64,000 nt of DNA from Capsicum annuum (GCF_002878395.1 NW_025825704.1:1165170-1229169); one strand, 5' to 3'; shown: positions 1-12,160, numbered from the stretch's first letter. Program-made: numbers and translations. Notes: generated from the sequence alone by a model not told the origin.

Positions 1-478
1 TCTTGGACAATGATGTAACTACAACCCTTAATTGATTTATATGTATGATGATAGCTTAAAGAACTTAATTGGATTATTACATTCCCGCTCAATGATGTAG
101 TTGTAATCTCCAAATTAGGTAAACTATTAGAGGTCGGGATGCCATGATCATTCAGTTAACCCTACGACCGAACAACCAAGATAAGCAAGTTAACGAATGA
201 AGTTCTATAACATAGTATAACTATTTGAAGCTCTTTAACCCTAGGCTTTAATCCATTGACTATCTCAAGTATTTTACTTTACGCACTATTTATTTTATGT
301 TTTGTTTTGCGAATTTCCAAACTCTTTTCTGTTACTTCACATTAATTTAATCTTAGAAGTTAAACTAGAATAGAATAGTTGTTTGAACTAGTCCATGTGG
401 GATTGATATTTGGACTTCTTGAAGGCCACTGTATTACATAGAAGACCACATACACTTGCATGTGTGCTTGGGTACTGT
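1..478 (+). repeat. Unassigned LTR-like fragment (3' end of an unknown element)
   Basis: No ORF of note. The right part (about 395-478) has a phrase pattern (a 'gggattgat..ttggacttcttgaaggccact' type stretch, then '...acttgcatgtgtgcttggg') that I associate with the 3' ends of plant LTRs just before the primer site. It stops being comparable to element B's 3' LTR at about 478, where B-like sequence begins. Family assignment is a guess from memory of such phrases. Confidence 0.3.
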
Positions 479-680
479 AATTGGGAATGTGTAAATGGTT
501 CTAATATGGGATCAAAGGGGTTATGTTGAAAAGCCATGGAAGTTAGAGGTCTTGGGAAGGACTGATACTAGAAACTCATGTCTTTCAATGTAAGATTTGG
601 TCTTGGTGATTATGTGAATGAGACACACTTTATAATTTGGGATAGCATTAGACTTCTTGGGTTTTATCCAGTACATGCGG
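479..680 (+). repeat. Element B 5' LTR, left piece
   Basis: Matches the B 3' LTR at about 16403-16600 ('gaatgtgtaaatggtt', 'aatatggg' and following phrases). It is cut at 680 by the insertion of element A and resumes at 9562. Confidence 0.7.
676..680. repeat. Target-site duplication of element A, left copy
   Basis: TGCGG immediately precedes the TGTAAT terminus of element A. The right copy is TGCAA; the two differences are G-to-A transitions, as expected from decay of methylated cytosines. Confidence 0.6.
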
Positions 681-3417
681 TGTAATGATCCAAATCTTGT
701 AAACGAAATGCTACACGGTGCTTATGACCCTGAAGGACCACCAGCTAACCCATGACTGATATCTGTGCCTATATACTGCATAATAGATTATATAATCCAG
801 AAACATGAACCGAAAGGACATAAGTTCAAACTATAACATAATATCCGATAAAATATAACATCTAAGATGGGGTATAAATGCCCAAAATAAAATCATCTAA
901 ACATACCATAGTCTGTAAAGCCTCTAAAACATAACTATCTGAATAAGGAGATGATGGGACACGTCCACAACTAACTCCAACTAATAAACTAATTAATGAG
1001 ATAATAAAGAAATGATCATGTCCTCGAAAGATGAGGACTCACTGCTAACTCTGACTGCGAAGACTGGAATGCTACTGATACTCAGGAGCTCATGCTTTTG
1101 AACCTATGGTATAAGACACTATAGCGCAAATGTGTCAGTACTTTGAATGTACTGGTATGCATGTGAGGTAGGCTTAATGCAAAGGGTTTACATGCATGAT
1201 CTATACTAACTAACTGAATAATATGAACGTGAGAATACATGCATGAATACATAATAACTGTAACTAGGGTAATGATAATAGGATTACTGAGTCTGAGTAC
1301 TGATAACATAAGATATTGATAACTATATAACTGAAATAACTGATACTGAGCAACTGTACCTGACAGTCTAGTTTTTGATGGAACTAGTTGAGTTTCGCAC
1401 TATTCTGAGTTGACTATATCTGACAGCCCTAAATTCTATAGAACTATCTAAGTTCTATTACTGAAAGTGAATGACTGTATCTGAATTCCTAATTCTGTAA
1501 CTAAAAATGTAGGAGGTAATTATCTAACCGACATGCCCCAAAACTGGGCTATTGGGGTCTAACTTATAACCCCAACTGAATGGGTGTTAACACCATACCA
1601 TGGGTAAAAACAAGATATGAGGTCACTTCTCTGATAGGAAGCTTTTCTGTCAACCCTTCTGTAGGAATTATCCTATACAATATGTATTAGTATCCCTACG
1701 CATAGGGGTACATCTCAACCTACGCTGGCTACATAGTTCTGGAACACAAGGATTGCTTCTAAGGATCACACCCTCTGCTGAATAACAGGTAAGGTCCCAT
1801 CTTTAGATTCACATAGTGCTGAATCCTACTTCAATATGTATGGACACTAAATATGATTAACTGAACTGAACTAAACTGATACTAATGGTATTGTTTAGCG
1901 GAGCTAAACTGAGTTCACTGAGTTTTGTTGACTGATGGAATGCTACTGAGATCTGCGGACTGACTGAGGGTACTGAAGTTACTGAGATTTACTAGGAATA
2001 CTAAGGTTATAAAGATTACTGAGTACTGAGATCACTAAGATTACTGAGATTTCTGAGTTTTCCTGAGTCACATGACTGACTGAGTTCTATGGATCATGGC
2101 TTGACTGAGATTATTGTGCAAACATGACACTGGCTGTAGGCACTCAACTAAATTATCGGGTACAAATACCCCCAGGACTCGATGGTGTGAAACTGACAAA
2201 GCATGACTTTCTTGAATACATGATCACGTCAACAAGCCATAACATAATAAGTTGGAGAATTCATAAAGTACAAGTTCTAACGTACCACAATGGCCACACA
2301 TACATTCATAATTCATTGACTAAGGTATTTCATCAAACACTTGACACGCATGAACTTGTACATGAATGGGGATTTCATATTTTCATACTAGTAGGGCATT
2401 TTTCCTTCACAAAGGCATTTAATCAAACACATGCTTAGCATAGTATATGTAGATAATATCACAAAACAAGTAAACATCATGATTTAACTCTAACTTCACC
2501 ATACAAGGTTTTAATCATAGATTTACATAAATCTACACCTATACTAATCAATTACACATGAAATTTATCACCACAGATGGATTAGAATTCAATTATTCAT
2601 TATCAACATGAACAAAAGAAAAACCAACATGAAATTCATAAAATTTCATACACTTGAACTTTGAAAAGAGATTCTTGGGCTTTATGGATGAAAGGAGTCC
2701 ATGAATGAGCACTATGCCTACCTTGATTGTGAGTTTCTTAAAGTTCTTGAACTTGAAGAACTTGAATTTCTTAGTTTATTGAAGAAGGATTTGGATCTTG
2801 TTCTTGGTGATTATCTTTGAGAGGAAACCCTAATTTGATGTTATGAATAAATAATGAATTTATGAGCCTTGGGCTGATAGATATATGGGTTAAAAAGGAT
2901 GGAAAAAGACCCAAATACCCTTTAAAATAACTTAAATTCACTGAACGGGACTTGCGATGGCTCGTACGATGGTCCATCATTAGATTGACGGTCCATCATT
3001 TCGATCATCGTATGTGGACTAAAAAAAACTCACTGCCTTATAGTGATGTCTTGGGCGACAGTCCATCGCAAGTTTGTTGGTTCATCAACCTATTTGTCAT
3101 ACCTTATCCAGAAGTTTTCCTCACTGCCTTGGCTGTGACCGTCAAGGTGATAGTCCATCACTAGATCGATGGTCCATCAACATGGCCATCACATCTGGGT
3201 GATTTCGACAGCTTTCGGTAAAACATCCATAAGTTTTCACTCTAATACCATATTTAGACGAAATTGGTATAGTTGGAAAGCTAATTCAATTTACCACATG
3301 GTAATAAGTGAAAATCTTAAAAATTCTATGTGTAGAAAAGTGGAATCATCTTTAACGAAATCTTCTAGTATTCATAGGATGATTTCAAGCTAGATAGAAG
3401 TACGAGGTATTTTAATA
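681..3417 (-). repeat. Element A 3' LTR
   Basis: Direct repeat of 6850-9556: colinear phrases include 'gaaggaccac', 'cataatagat/cataatgcga', 'ataacatctt', 'gctactgat', 'gatcaggagct' and 'ccttgaac..aagaac'. On the minus strand it begins at 3417 right after the polypurine tract, with TA in place of TG, and ends at 681. It contains ACTGA-rich low-complexity sequence (about 1860-2110) and a CpG-bearing word cluster at 2946-3205. Small ORFs here (1082-1309, 2124-2438, 2771-3393) have no coding signal that I trust. Confidence 0.8.
2946..3205. promoter_or_regulatory. CpG-word cluster in the element A LTR ('cgatggtccatc' family)
   Basis: Within an AT-rich LTR, this stretch repeats the near-palindromic word CGATGGTCCATC (2967-2978, 3167-3178) and variants such as 'gacggtccatca' and 'cagtccatcgca'. 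It lies about 210-470 bp from the LTR start, in the presumed U3. A regulatory role is inference only. Confidence 0.45.
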
Positions 3418-3430
3418 TCTCCCCCTTAAG
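3418..3430 (-). other. Polypurine tract of element A
   Basis: The minus strand reads cttaagggggaga directly before the LTR start at 3417, the expected place for plus-strand DNA priming. It is preceded by a 'gaggatgaatgttc' phrase usual at the 3' end of plant gypsy internal regions. Confidence 0.7.
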
Positions 3431-5530
3431 AACATTCATCCTCGAATAAGACTGAGTGAGAGGGGAGAAAATAATCTGGCATACATACTGAATATAAATG
3501 ACTGGCATATAATCTAATGATTAACATGACTGGTAACTGAATACATCATACCGAACATGTATATCTGATACAGGTGTAACTGGTTAATGAATGTATTACT
3601 GAGTGTTAGGATAACTGAGTTTTTCTCAAAATGAGAATGCATATCTGATGCATAATTAAATGATTGAATTGATATATGATGCATGACTGAATATGCAAGA
3701 GTATTTAGTACCAAGTTTGTAATAGAGATCTGAGCATGAATTGAATACCAAGTTTATAATGGTAATTTGAACATGGAACTAAGTACGTTCCATACACTAT
3801 TACGTAAACTTAAAAAGGAGTGGGATGTTTAAGTCATGAAAATTTGAGGGATTATAGCGTATCTCTCTCTTGGGAAACTAGGTCCCTCTAGGAATATGGA
3901 ATTGGCTGAGATACTAAGGGAAACTGAGGCGATGTGCAAGGTACCTAGGAACTGATTCTTGGCTGATTATCTGAGATTTGAAACTGAGGCCTGATACATG
4001 AACTGAGCTGAGCTTGCATCTGGATGATTGGTTTATCTTAGAATAGTTTCATTCATGAGCTATTGACTAGAGAGAATAGATGGAAAGATAGGAAATCAAG
4101 CTGTACGAAGTAGTCTGTCTGAGACTAACACATACTGAAAACCTATAGTCGACTAGAGACTTTCTTTAACATTCTTTTTATTGAGATCTAATGGCTTTAG
4201 GGAACAAGGAAATATTGGTGTGGTCTGAACAAGATAGCTGAATAGGAAAAATCATTGCCTGGACAAAATTTAGTAAGATAGGTTAAGACCTACGAGCACC
4301 ATTTAAGATGAAATGACTAAGATTCCTGCACTGCAACTGAGACAACTAAAAATATTCATGTGGCTGTTGAGTACGAATGCACAAACATACTGACTTATCT
4401 GATTAACTAAATAACTGATAGCTGAATACTGGCATGGGACATTGGTCTATACTTAGTCTGGATAACTAGATTGAGGCTGTAGAATATTCTGCATAGGAGG
4501 TAATGATTGACAAGATAACATGAGGTAACTAAGTATAAATGAGCAAAATTATATCACCTCAAGAATGCAAGGCTAGGTGTCTAGCATCATTTGGATATAA
4601 TTTGTAGACTGACGTACTAAAATACTACTGACTGAGTAACTGATAGCTGTAGTGTTGGTCAAATAAGTTCCGAACTGAACTGACTTTCTGATCTGATTGC
4701 TGAACTGAAGCTAGTGTTATAACTAAGACTGTAGTAGAGACTGTAACTAAGTCTGTAATTGAGAGTCATACAAGTAATGAATGCTAGTAACTAATGATGA
4801 TACTAATACTAACATACTGAATCCAAATGGCCAAGTAACTGATAACAGATAGCCATGGTCCCATAGGACTATCTGAGTCCTTAATAGAATATCAATTACT
4901 AAACTGACATTGTAACTGAGGACTGGATAACAAACATCAATGTCACAGATTTTTCAAGGAATCTAAACTGGGAGTATACCTAACATAAGCTGAGTTTGGC
5001 TAAGCACTAGTGGTGGAACATGAGTCTTGAGTTGCATGACCTGAGTCTGAAATTTTTGTGTTCAAGGGAAATGATTTGTAACACTAAGTGAAATGGAATT
5101 CCTTATACTAGGAACTCGAAATACACATTATTCAATGAGAAGTGTGTGGATACAAGTTGTATTCATGGAACTAAAATGGGTAGCATGCGTAAATATCATG
5201 ATGACTATAGTACAAAAGTTTTCACTAAGGTAGGAATAGGTCGGGAATCATCTTCCCTTACTGATTATCTGCACATACTAGAACTATAACTAGAATTTGA
5301 AGGCTTGACTTTGTTACCCCAAATTTTAACTGCTAAGTAAGTTTTTAAAAGAAAAGAAACTCATGAATCTAAAGAAGAGTGAATATGTAAATGAGAGATC
5401 TGTAACATACTAATAACTGCATCAGAAGGACTTTCCTGATTCTACCAAGACCGAAGTGCATAGAGTATTTTGGGGCATTGCCCACTGATAGCATTGGAAT
5501 TGGCTTCCTACCATCTCGGGCGACCAGACT
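3431..5530 (-). other. Element A internal region, non-coding, ACTGA-rich
   Basis: About 2.1 kb where pol would be expected. Reading all frames on the minus strand I found no protease, RT, RNase H or integrase motif. The sequence is dominated by 'actga', 'aactga' and 'ctgagt' words. No ORF above 70 codons is convincing. Confidence 0.5.
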
Positions 5531-5539
5531 GAGTTGAAG

Positions 5540-6591
5540 AACGACCATGTTGACTTTGAGGACCGAGTTTAGGAAAATATTAAACTTTTGGACCTACATT
5601 GCCACATCCAAAACATATATTATTGTCGGCTCTACACACCCTCTTATGATACATACCACACTCTTTGTAAAATGGATGAGTAAAAATCTTTCTCTAACTA
5701 TCATATGCCTTGGAACCTGGTGCCTGGTGCCCTATCCATATGATCATTTCTGAACTTTGGTACTAGTACACTAGTTGAGGGTGAACTGGGGCTGAACATT
5801 TCTGACACAACTGAAAATAATTGCCGCCCTGCCACCCTGACTGAGCAAAACTATAACTACCTGTTCTGGCCCTCTTATTTTCTCTCTCTCTTCTTCTTCT
5901 TCTTAAGTATCCACTTCTCTATATATTGAGCATGGACCATAAGCCTATATATGTCTATATTCTCAATCAATATTGTAGTTCTATACTCCTTAACTACCTA
6001 GATCTTCTATTTGCTACTACATGGGGAGCGTACCTAGCTAATTGAGTGAACTGAAGGGAGTATTCTTTCACACTCATGGTGCCTTGTCTGAGATTTATGA
6101 ACTCTAACGCTTTGGCTTCTTTTTGCTCAAGGGGAAAGAATATATCTAAGAAGGTCGTAGAAAAATCTTCCCACTCTATGGGGTCTATATCTGTACCCTT
6201 ATCTACCTTCTACTATTTATACCATGTATGGGCTACGTCGTGTAGCTGATAGGTGGCTAACTCTATACTCTCACTGGAAGTCACTCCCATTATATTTGTA
6301 ACTTTTTGAACCAAGTCTAGGAACTCCTATGGATCCGCTTCAGACTTAAAACTGGTGAATAGGGGAGGATTCATTCAGGAAAAGTCCCAATTCGGGCTGA
6401 AGTAGTATTGGCCCCTGGGTTAGAAGAATGATGGCTGGCTGTTCATTTTGAGTTATGGCTGAATGAGCTAGAGTCATGAATACAGTCCTGAATTCTGCAT
6501 GAGAGATGTGCTCATCCCGAGGACCTGGCTGGATGTGATAAGGTGCTGAGTGATTCCCATTTCCTCTTTCACTAGCCCTTTAAGTAGGCAT
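5540..6591 (-). pseudogene. gag: Element A gag, broken
   Basis: Starts at an ATG at 6591 (reading MPT, then an in-frame stop, then RASERGNGNHS). An N-terminal 'DEHISHAEFRTVFMTLAHS' stretch resembles the 'NAEFR..I.ML' opening of plant gypsy gag. Downstream are the gag core motifs 'ATYQLDDVAHTWY', 'WEDFSTTFLDIFFPLEQKEA' and 'EFINLRQGTMSVKEYSLQFT', the usual capsid signature of iMet-primed Ty3/gypsy elements. The C-terminal end (about 5560-5650) has a decayed zinc knuckle, 'ICFGCGNVGPK', lacking the histidine. Several stops and frameshifts break it. It follows the primer site by about 240 bp, as expected for gag. No protease follows. Confidence 0.75.
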
Positions 6592-6723
6592 GATATGTAA
6601 ATGAAGGGAAGAAGTAGATTAGACTGAGAGTTTAACTGGAGCTTATGCTCACTGGCATGACATGAATACTAAAAGAAGGCAAACTATTTCCTAAAACATC
6701 TCATAGCCTTCTGCACGTAAGTG

Positions 6724-6792
6724 TGGTACACAACACACCCATGAATAATACTCTACTATGGTACACAACACACCCATGAATAAGACTCTACT
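6724..6792. repeat. 35-bp tandem duplication in the element A leader
   Basis: Two near-identical consecutive 35-bp units beginning 'tggtacacaacacaccc', differing at one base. They lie between the primer site and gag of element A. Confidence 0.85.
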
Positions 6793-6831
6793 AGACGTGG
6801 CTTTTCATACTTCCTAGGATACTGTTGAACC

Positions 6832-6847
6832 TAGCTCTGACGCTAAG
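6832..6847 (-). other. Primer-binding site of element A (tRNA-iMet type, decayed)
   Basis: The minus strand reads ttagcgtcagagctagg directly after the LTR end at 6850. The usual plant site is TTGGTATCAGAGC, so three bases differ, all transitions. Confidence 0.7.
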
Positions 6848-6849
6848 TT

Positions 6850-9556
6850 TGAAACTCTCCAAAATCTGGTACCCGGAATGCTACATGGTGCTCATAAGCC
6901 TGAAGGACCATAAGCTAACCCATGACTAATATTTGGGCCTATATACTGCATGATATACTGCATAATGCGAAAACATAAACTGAAAGGCCATAAGGTTCAA
7001 AATGTAACATAATATCCAATAAAATATAACATCTTGGATGGGGTAGAAATAACTAAACCAAAACTGTCTAAACATATTGTAGTCTGAAAAGGCTCAAAAA
7101 TATAACTCTCTGCATAAGGAGATGATAGAACATATCCCCAACTAACTCTAACTAATAAACTAATTAATAAGATAATAAAGAAATAATCATGTCCTAGAAA
7201 CATGAGGACTCACTGCTAACTCTGACTGTGGAGACTGGAATGCCACTGATGATCAGGAGCTCATTCTTCTAAACATATGGTATAAGACACCATAGCGCAA
7301 ATACGTTAGTACTTTGAATATACTGGTATGCATATGAGGTAGTCCGAATGCAAAAGGTTTATATGCATGATCTATACTAACTGACTAAATAATATAAACG
7401 TGAGAATACATGCATGAATACATAATAACTGTAACTAGGGTCGTGATAATAGGATTACTGAGTTTGAGTACTGATAACATAAGGTAATGATAACTGTATA
7501 ATTGAAAGAACTGATATTGAGTGACTATACCTGATAGTCTAGTTTTTGATAGAACTAGTTGAGTTCTGCAATACTCTGAGTTGACTGTATCTGACAGCCC
7601 TGGATTCTATAGAACTATCTAAGTTCTATTACTGAACTGAATGACTGTATCTAATAGTCTTTATTTTGTAACTGAAATTGTGGGAGGTAATATCTAACCA
7701 ACATACCCTAAAATTAAACTGGTGGGGTCCAGCTGTAACCCTAGCTGAAAAGGTATCAATACCATGCCACGGGTAAAGACAAGCTGTGAGGTAACCCTCT
7801 CTGATAGGAAGCTCTTTCGTCAACCCTCTCATAGGAATAACCCCATATAAGATGTATTAGTATCCCTATGCATAGGAATACATCTCAAACTACGCTGGCT
7901 ACGTAATTCAGGATCATAAGAATTGCTTTTGAGGATTACACCCTCCACACAATAATAGGTAAGTCCCCATTCTTAGGTTTACTCGATGCAGAATCCTACT
8001 CCCAACTGAATGGACATTGAACAGGATTAACTGAACTAAACTGATTAACTAAACTAAACTGATACTAATGGTATTATTTAGCAGACTAAATTGATTTCAC
8101 TAAGTTTCGTTGACTGATGGAATAATACTGAGATCTGAGGACTGACTGAGGGTACTGAAGTTACTGATATTTACTAGGAATACTAAGGTTACTGAAATTA
8201 CTGAGGACTGAGATCACTGAGATTACTGAGATTTCTATGTTTTCCTGAGTCATATAACTGACTAAGTTCTATAGATCATGCTTTAACTGAGAGTATCATG
8301 CAAACATAACAGAGGCTCTAGGCACACATCTAAATTGTCGGGTACAAGTACCCCCAGGACTCGATAGCATAAAACTGACAAAGTATGACTTTCTTGAATA
8401 TGTGATCACATCAACAAGCCATAATATAATAAGTTGGGGAATTCATAAAGTAAAAGTTCTAAAGGACCACAATGGCCACACACACATTCATAATTCATTG
8501 ACTAAGGCATTCCACCAAACACTTGACATGCATAAACTTGTACATGAATACGGATTTCATATTATTATACTATTAGGGTATGTTTCCTTCGCAAAGGCAT
8601 TTAATCAAACACATGGCGAGCATAGTATATGTAGAAAACATCACACAACAAATAAACATCATGATTCAACTCTAACCTCACCATTCAATAGTTTAATCAT
8701 GGATTCACATGAATTTAAACTTACACTAATAAATTCCACATTAAATTTATCACCGAACATGGATTAGAATTTAATTAGTCATTATCAAGAAGAACAAAAG
8801 AAAACGCAACATGAAATTCATAAAAATCCAAATACTTGATCTTTGAAAAGAGATTCTTGGGCTTCATGGATGAAAGGAGTCCATGAATGAACACTATGCA
8901 TACCTTTATTGTGAGTATCTTAAAGTTCTTAGACTTGAAGAACTTGAATTTCTTGGTTTCTTGAAGAAGGGTTTGGATCTTGTTCTTAGGAATTATCTTT
9001 GAGAGGAAACTCTAATTTTATGTTGTGAATGAATAATGAACTTATGAGCCTTGTTGTGATATAATTAGGAGTTAAAACGGGTGGAAAAAGACCTAAATAC
9101 CCTTTAAAATGACTTAAAATTTGCTGAACAGGACCTGCGACAGCTCGTGTGGTGGTCTGTCATTTCAATCGTCATACGTGGACCAAAAAAAACTCATTGC
9201 CTTATCCGTCGCAAGTTTGACGGTCTTTCAACCTTTCCATTGTACCTTATCCATAAGTTTGCCCCACTGCCTTGGCTGTGATGGTCAAGGCGATGGTCCA
9301 TCACTAGATCGATGGTTTATCAACCTGGCCGTCATACCTAGGCGATTCTGATAGCTCTTGGAAAACGTCCATAACTTTTTACTCCGATATCAGATTTAGA
9401 TGAAATTGGTATTGTTGCAAAGCTAATTCAATTTTCTACACGATAAAAAGTGTAAATATTAATAATTCAACATATACAAAGTGGATTCATCTTTCAAAGA
9501 AATCTTCTAACATTCTTAGGATGATTTTAAGTTAAGTTGAAGTACAGGGTATTATA
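6850..9556 (-). repeat. Element A 5' LTR
   Basis: Direct repeat of 681-3417 (see above), bounded on the right by the decayed terminus ATTATA and the TGCAA target duplication. It carries the same CpG-word cluster at 9130-9345, including CGATGGTCCATC at 9291-9302. The ORFs at 8402-8767 and 9121-9351 lie within it and look spurious. Confidence 0.8.
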
Positions 9557-9561
9557 TGCAA
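9557..9561. repeat. Target-site duplication of element A, right copy
   Basis: TGCAA follows the element A terminus; the counterpart is TGCGG at 676-680. Confidence 0.6.
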
Positions 9562-10319
9562 CTACCATGAACTGTATCCCTTTAAGTAGGATAACTAAAC
9601 CCATATAGCCCATGGGTACCTTTAGGATGGTGGAGCTACACATTCCAAGTTAAGGTTTTAACTTTTATGCAATGTCGTATGCCCTTTTTTCCAGCATATC
9701 ATATCTATATGTGTGTGTTTAATTTTTGCATATGATGTTATGCATTGGGTTTTACTTGTTTTAATATTATGGATTATGGAATTACTTTATTCCTTTATCC
9801 ATTAGTTACGTGCTATTACTCCAACCGCAAACCATCTCTAGACACTATATCCCCACGTGATGTAGGAACCGGTAATACTTCTACCTTTCCTCCATGGTGA
9901 TGAAGTGTTTGCAGTTAGATCGATAGTTGACTTAAAGTGGTATGCTTCAATTCTTTGGTAGACTTCATTTTGTATTTTGGTTTTCCCTTGTCTTAGGCTT
10001 ATTTTAGATTTATTTTGGCTATGGTCAGGGACATGTCTTGACAATTCAACGGTATTTAGTTTTTTTAGAGGCTTTGTTGGACTATTTGTATATTTAGGTA
10101 ATATGGTTTTCATTTAGTATTGGTTTTGGTATTATGGATATTCCTTAATATTGATTTTTATGTATACTCTAGATTTAATCTATCACATCTTGCTTTATAT
10201 TGGTATTTATCCTCTTTTAGGTGTTCTTGATTATATTGGTTTAGGCTTAGGGGCAGTCTCTGGTCCTTGATAGACTTGAGATGACCGTCATATCTAGGCC
10301 CTTATTTGAGCCGTGAACA
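9562..10319 (+). repeat. Element B 5' LTR, right piece
   Basis: Continues the LTR interrupted at 680: 'acccatatagcccatgggtacc' matches the 3' LTR near 16638-16660. It ends '...gtgaaca' at 10319, directly before a primer site, so the LTR/internal boundary is clear. The minus-strand ORF at 9838-10113 is a chance ORF. Confidence 0.7.
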
Positions 10320-10320
10320 A

Positions 10321-10338
10321 GTTGGTATCTGAGCCTAG
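10321..10338 (+). other. Primer-binding site of element B (tRNA-iMet type)
   Basis: gttggtatctgagcctagg follows the LTR end; it differs from the common TTGGTATCAGAGC site at one core base. Confidence 0.8.
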
Positions 10339-10789
10339 GCTTTTTTGTCATGGGGTTCCCACAATGCCATGATAAGTAAAGTATATTTTGGAGGTGTTTA
10401 GTATGCCACACTTACAAGAGAGAGGCTACGAGGCATTTAGGAATTGTTTCCTTTCTTATTATCTTATTTTTAATCTCTAGAGTCTAAGGTCTTTGATTCT
10501 TCTAACTTATATTTATTCGCCTTTTAAATAATTCCTCCCAGACAATTTGAAGCTTTTGGAAACTTCTTTGTCCTGCCTTAGGACAATGTGGATGAAGTTT
10601 TTCCTACACCTGGGTAAGGACACGATTTGTTTCAATAGATTTCTACCTCTCACCACTAATCATTCTAGCTGGTGGCACTCATACTCAGCCACCTCAAAGA
10701 GATATTACTAATGCTGAGTATAGCCAATCAATCATCTTTTGACTTAGTGACATCCCAGTCATATAACACAAGTTCTGCTGGTTTTTTGG

Positions 10790-11700
10790 GGGTTCATATA
10801 AGGCAACTATAATTGGCCATTTTATTAGACTGAGCCCTTCAAATATCATAGGTACTAAGGTTGAGGATAATCTTTAAAGTTTTATAGATAGGATGGAGAA
10901 GATATTTTGGGTTATGCATGATACTTAGGTAGATAGTGTGTAGTTTGCTGCTTATCAATTAAAGGATATAGTGTACCAATAGTATAAGGAGTGGGACCGA
11001 CTTAGAGGTGATAATGCTAAGTCTACTCTATAGTATGACTTCTCTAGTGCCTTTATTGATATCTTCTTTCCTTGGGAGTTGAGAAAGGTAAAAGTTGATG
11101 AATTTTTGAATTTAAAGCAAGGTAGGAGATGGTAACAGACTATGCTTTAAAGTTTCATCAGTTTTTGTGATATGCTCCTAAGATAATGTCTAGAATGAAG
11201 GCTAATATAAGGCAATTTGCTTTGAGTTTATCCTGTAAATTGATTTTGGAGTGTAAAGATTCCTTGTTGATCAAGGACATGGACAACTGTAAACTTTTGG
11301 TGTATATACCAGGGTTTAAGAAGGAAAAGAAGAAACAAGAGGAGATAGATGAGAGGAAGAGTAAGAAGTATTGATATTTAGATAAGGGTAGATATCAGCA
11401 ACAAAGTAGTAGGGATTATGGGAATTGGTCTAAAAAGAGGTGGGGCAACTCAAGTTCATATTCTACAACTAGTGTTCCTTATCTAAAGTTGTCCAAATAG
11501 CATTATTTCTAGACTAGTTATGGTTTTAGGGCATAGGGTGACCAATCTCATGCCAGTGGGGCATAGTCAGCTCTGTTATATCCTCTTTGTAGACTGTATG
11601 GTTGGTTTCATCATGGGTTCTATGATCAGAGGAAGAATCATTGTTTCAATTATTTTTGGCTAGGATATATTCTGAGAGATTTCTCTGTGGCATGGTTGAT
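10790..11700 (+). pseudogene. gag: Element B gag, broken
   Basis: Conceptual translation with several stops shows the capsid signature of plant chromovirus gag: 'SFIDRMEKIFWVMH', 'FAAYQLKDIVYQ', 'YKEWDRLRG' and 'FIDIFFPWELRK', then 'EFLNLKQG'. A decayed zinc knuckle lies at about 11585-11690 ('RKNHCFNYFW..YILRDF'), with most cysteines lost. A small in-frame piece (11186-11374) is lysine/glutamate-rich, as usual between capsid and knuckle. No single ORF spans it. The identification is secure from motif order; activity is impossible. Confidence 0.75.
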
Positions 11701-11869
11701 TTGGGGGATAACAAGATTTTGATTTCCACATTATCCACACCTATGGAAAAGGGTGCCAATCTAGTACCAGCCCAAGTCAGAATTGCTAATATGCTCTTAC
11801 TACCTGTCATGAGTTTGAGGCATCACTTAATATTATCACTGCTATATTAAAACTCTTCTCTCATAATGT

Positions 11870-12160
11870 TTACTATTTACTAGATTCGAGGTCCACTTTT
11901 AATAATGTGACCCTATTAAGGCTGTGTATTTTGGTTTTGGTCCTAAGTATATTTCAAACGCCTTTTCTCTTTCTACAATAGTAGGTGACTCCAAGGTTTT
12001 TCTGTGGTTCTATAGGGGTTGTGCGGTATCTATTGCTTGTAGGAAAACCTTAGTGGATCTATTTTAATTAGACATGTTAGATTTTTATATTATCATGGGG
12101 ATGGACTCATTACACTTGTGTTATGCCTCTTTAGACTATCAGACCCTTAAGGTAAACCAT
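11870..12160 (+). pseudogene. Element B protease region, decayed
   Basis: Traces of the retropepsin core remain: 'LLDSRSTFNN' where LLDSGATHSF is usual (the catalytic Asp-Ser kept, glycine to arginine), and about 80 codons on 'DFYIIMGMDSLH' in place of the F.V..GMDWL motif. It lies between the gag knuckle and RT, as expected. Stops and a frameshift interrupt it. Confidence 0.6.

Larger units (their letters stand above)
681..9556 (-). mobile_element. Element A: LTR retrotransposon with gag but no recognisable pol, nested in element B's 5' LTR
   Basis: Two direct LTRs of about 2.7 kb (681-3417 and 6850-9556) flank a 3.4-kb internal region. On the minus strand the order is 5' LTR, iMet-type primer site, gag, a long non-coding stretch, polypurine tract, 3' LTR. 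Termini are TGTAA-type on the left and a decayed TATA on the right. Five-base target duplications (TGCGG/TGCAA) and continuity of B LTR sequence across the insertion support a real insertion. I saw no protease, RT or integrase motif in the internal region, so it looks non-autonomous, although heavy decay cannot be excluded. Confidence 0.8.

Noticed and set aside
681..3417. DNA transposon, because of TGTAA...TTACA-like ends
   Set aside because: Short inverted ends are normal for LTRs (TG..CA); the 5-bp duplication, primer site and polypurine tract show an LTR element.
1082..3714. Small ORFs in the element A LTR and internal region as host genes
   Set aside because: They lie inside LTR or internal repeat sequence; the equivalent frames in the second LTR copy are not conserved.
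10321..10338. tRNA gene
   Set aside because: Only the short complement of a tRNA 3' end is present, as in an LTR element primer site; no cloverleaf.
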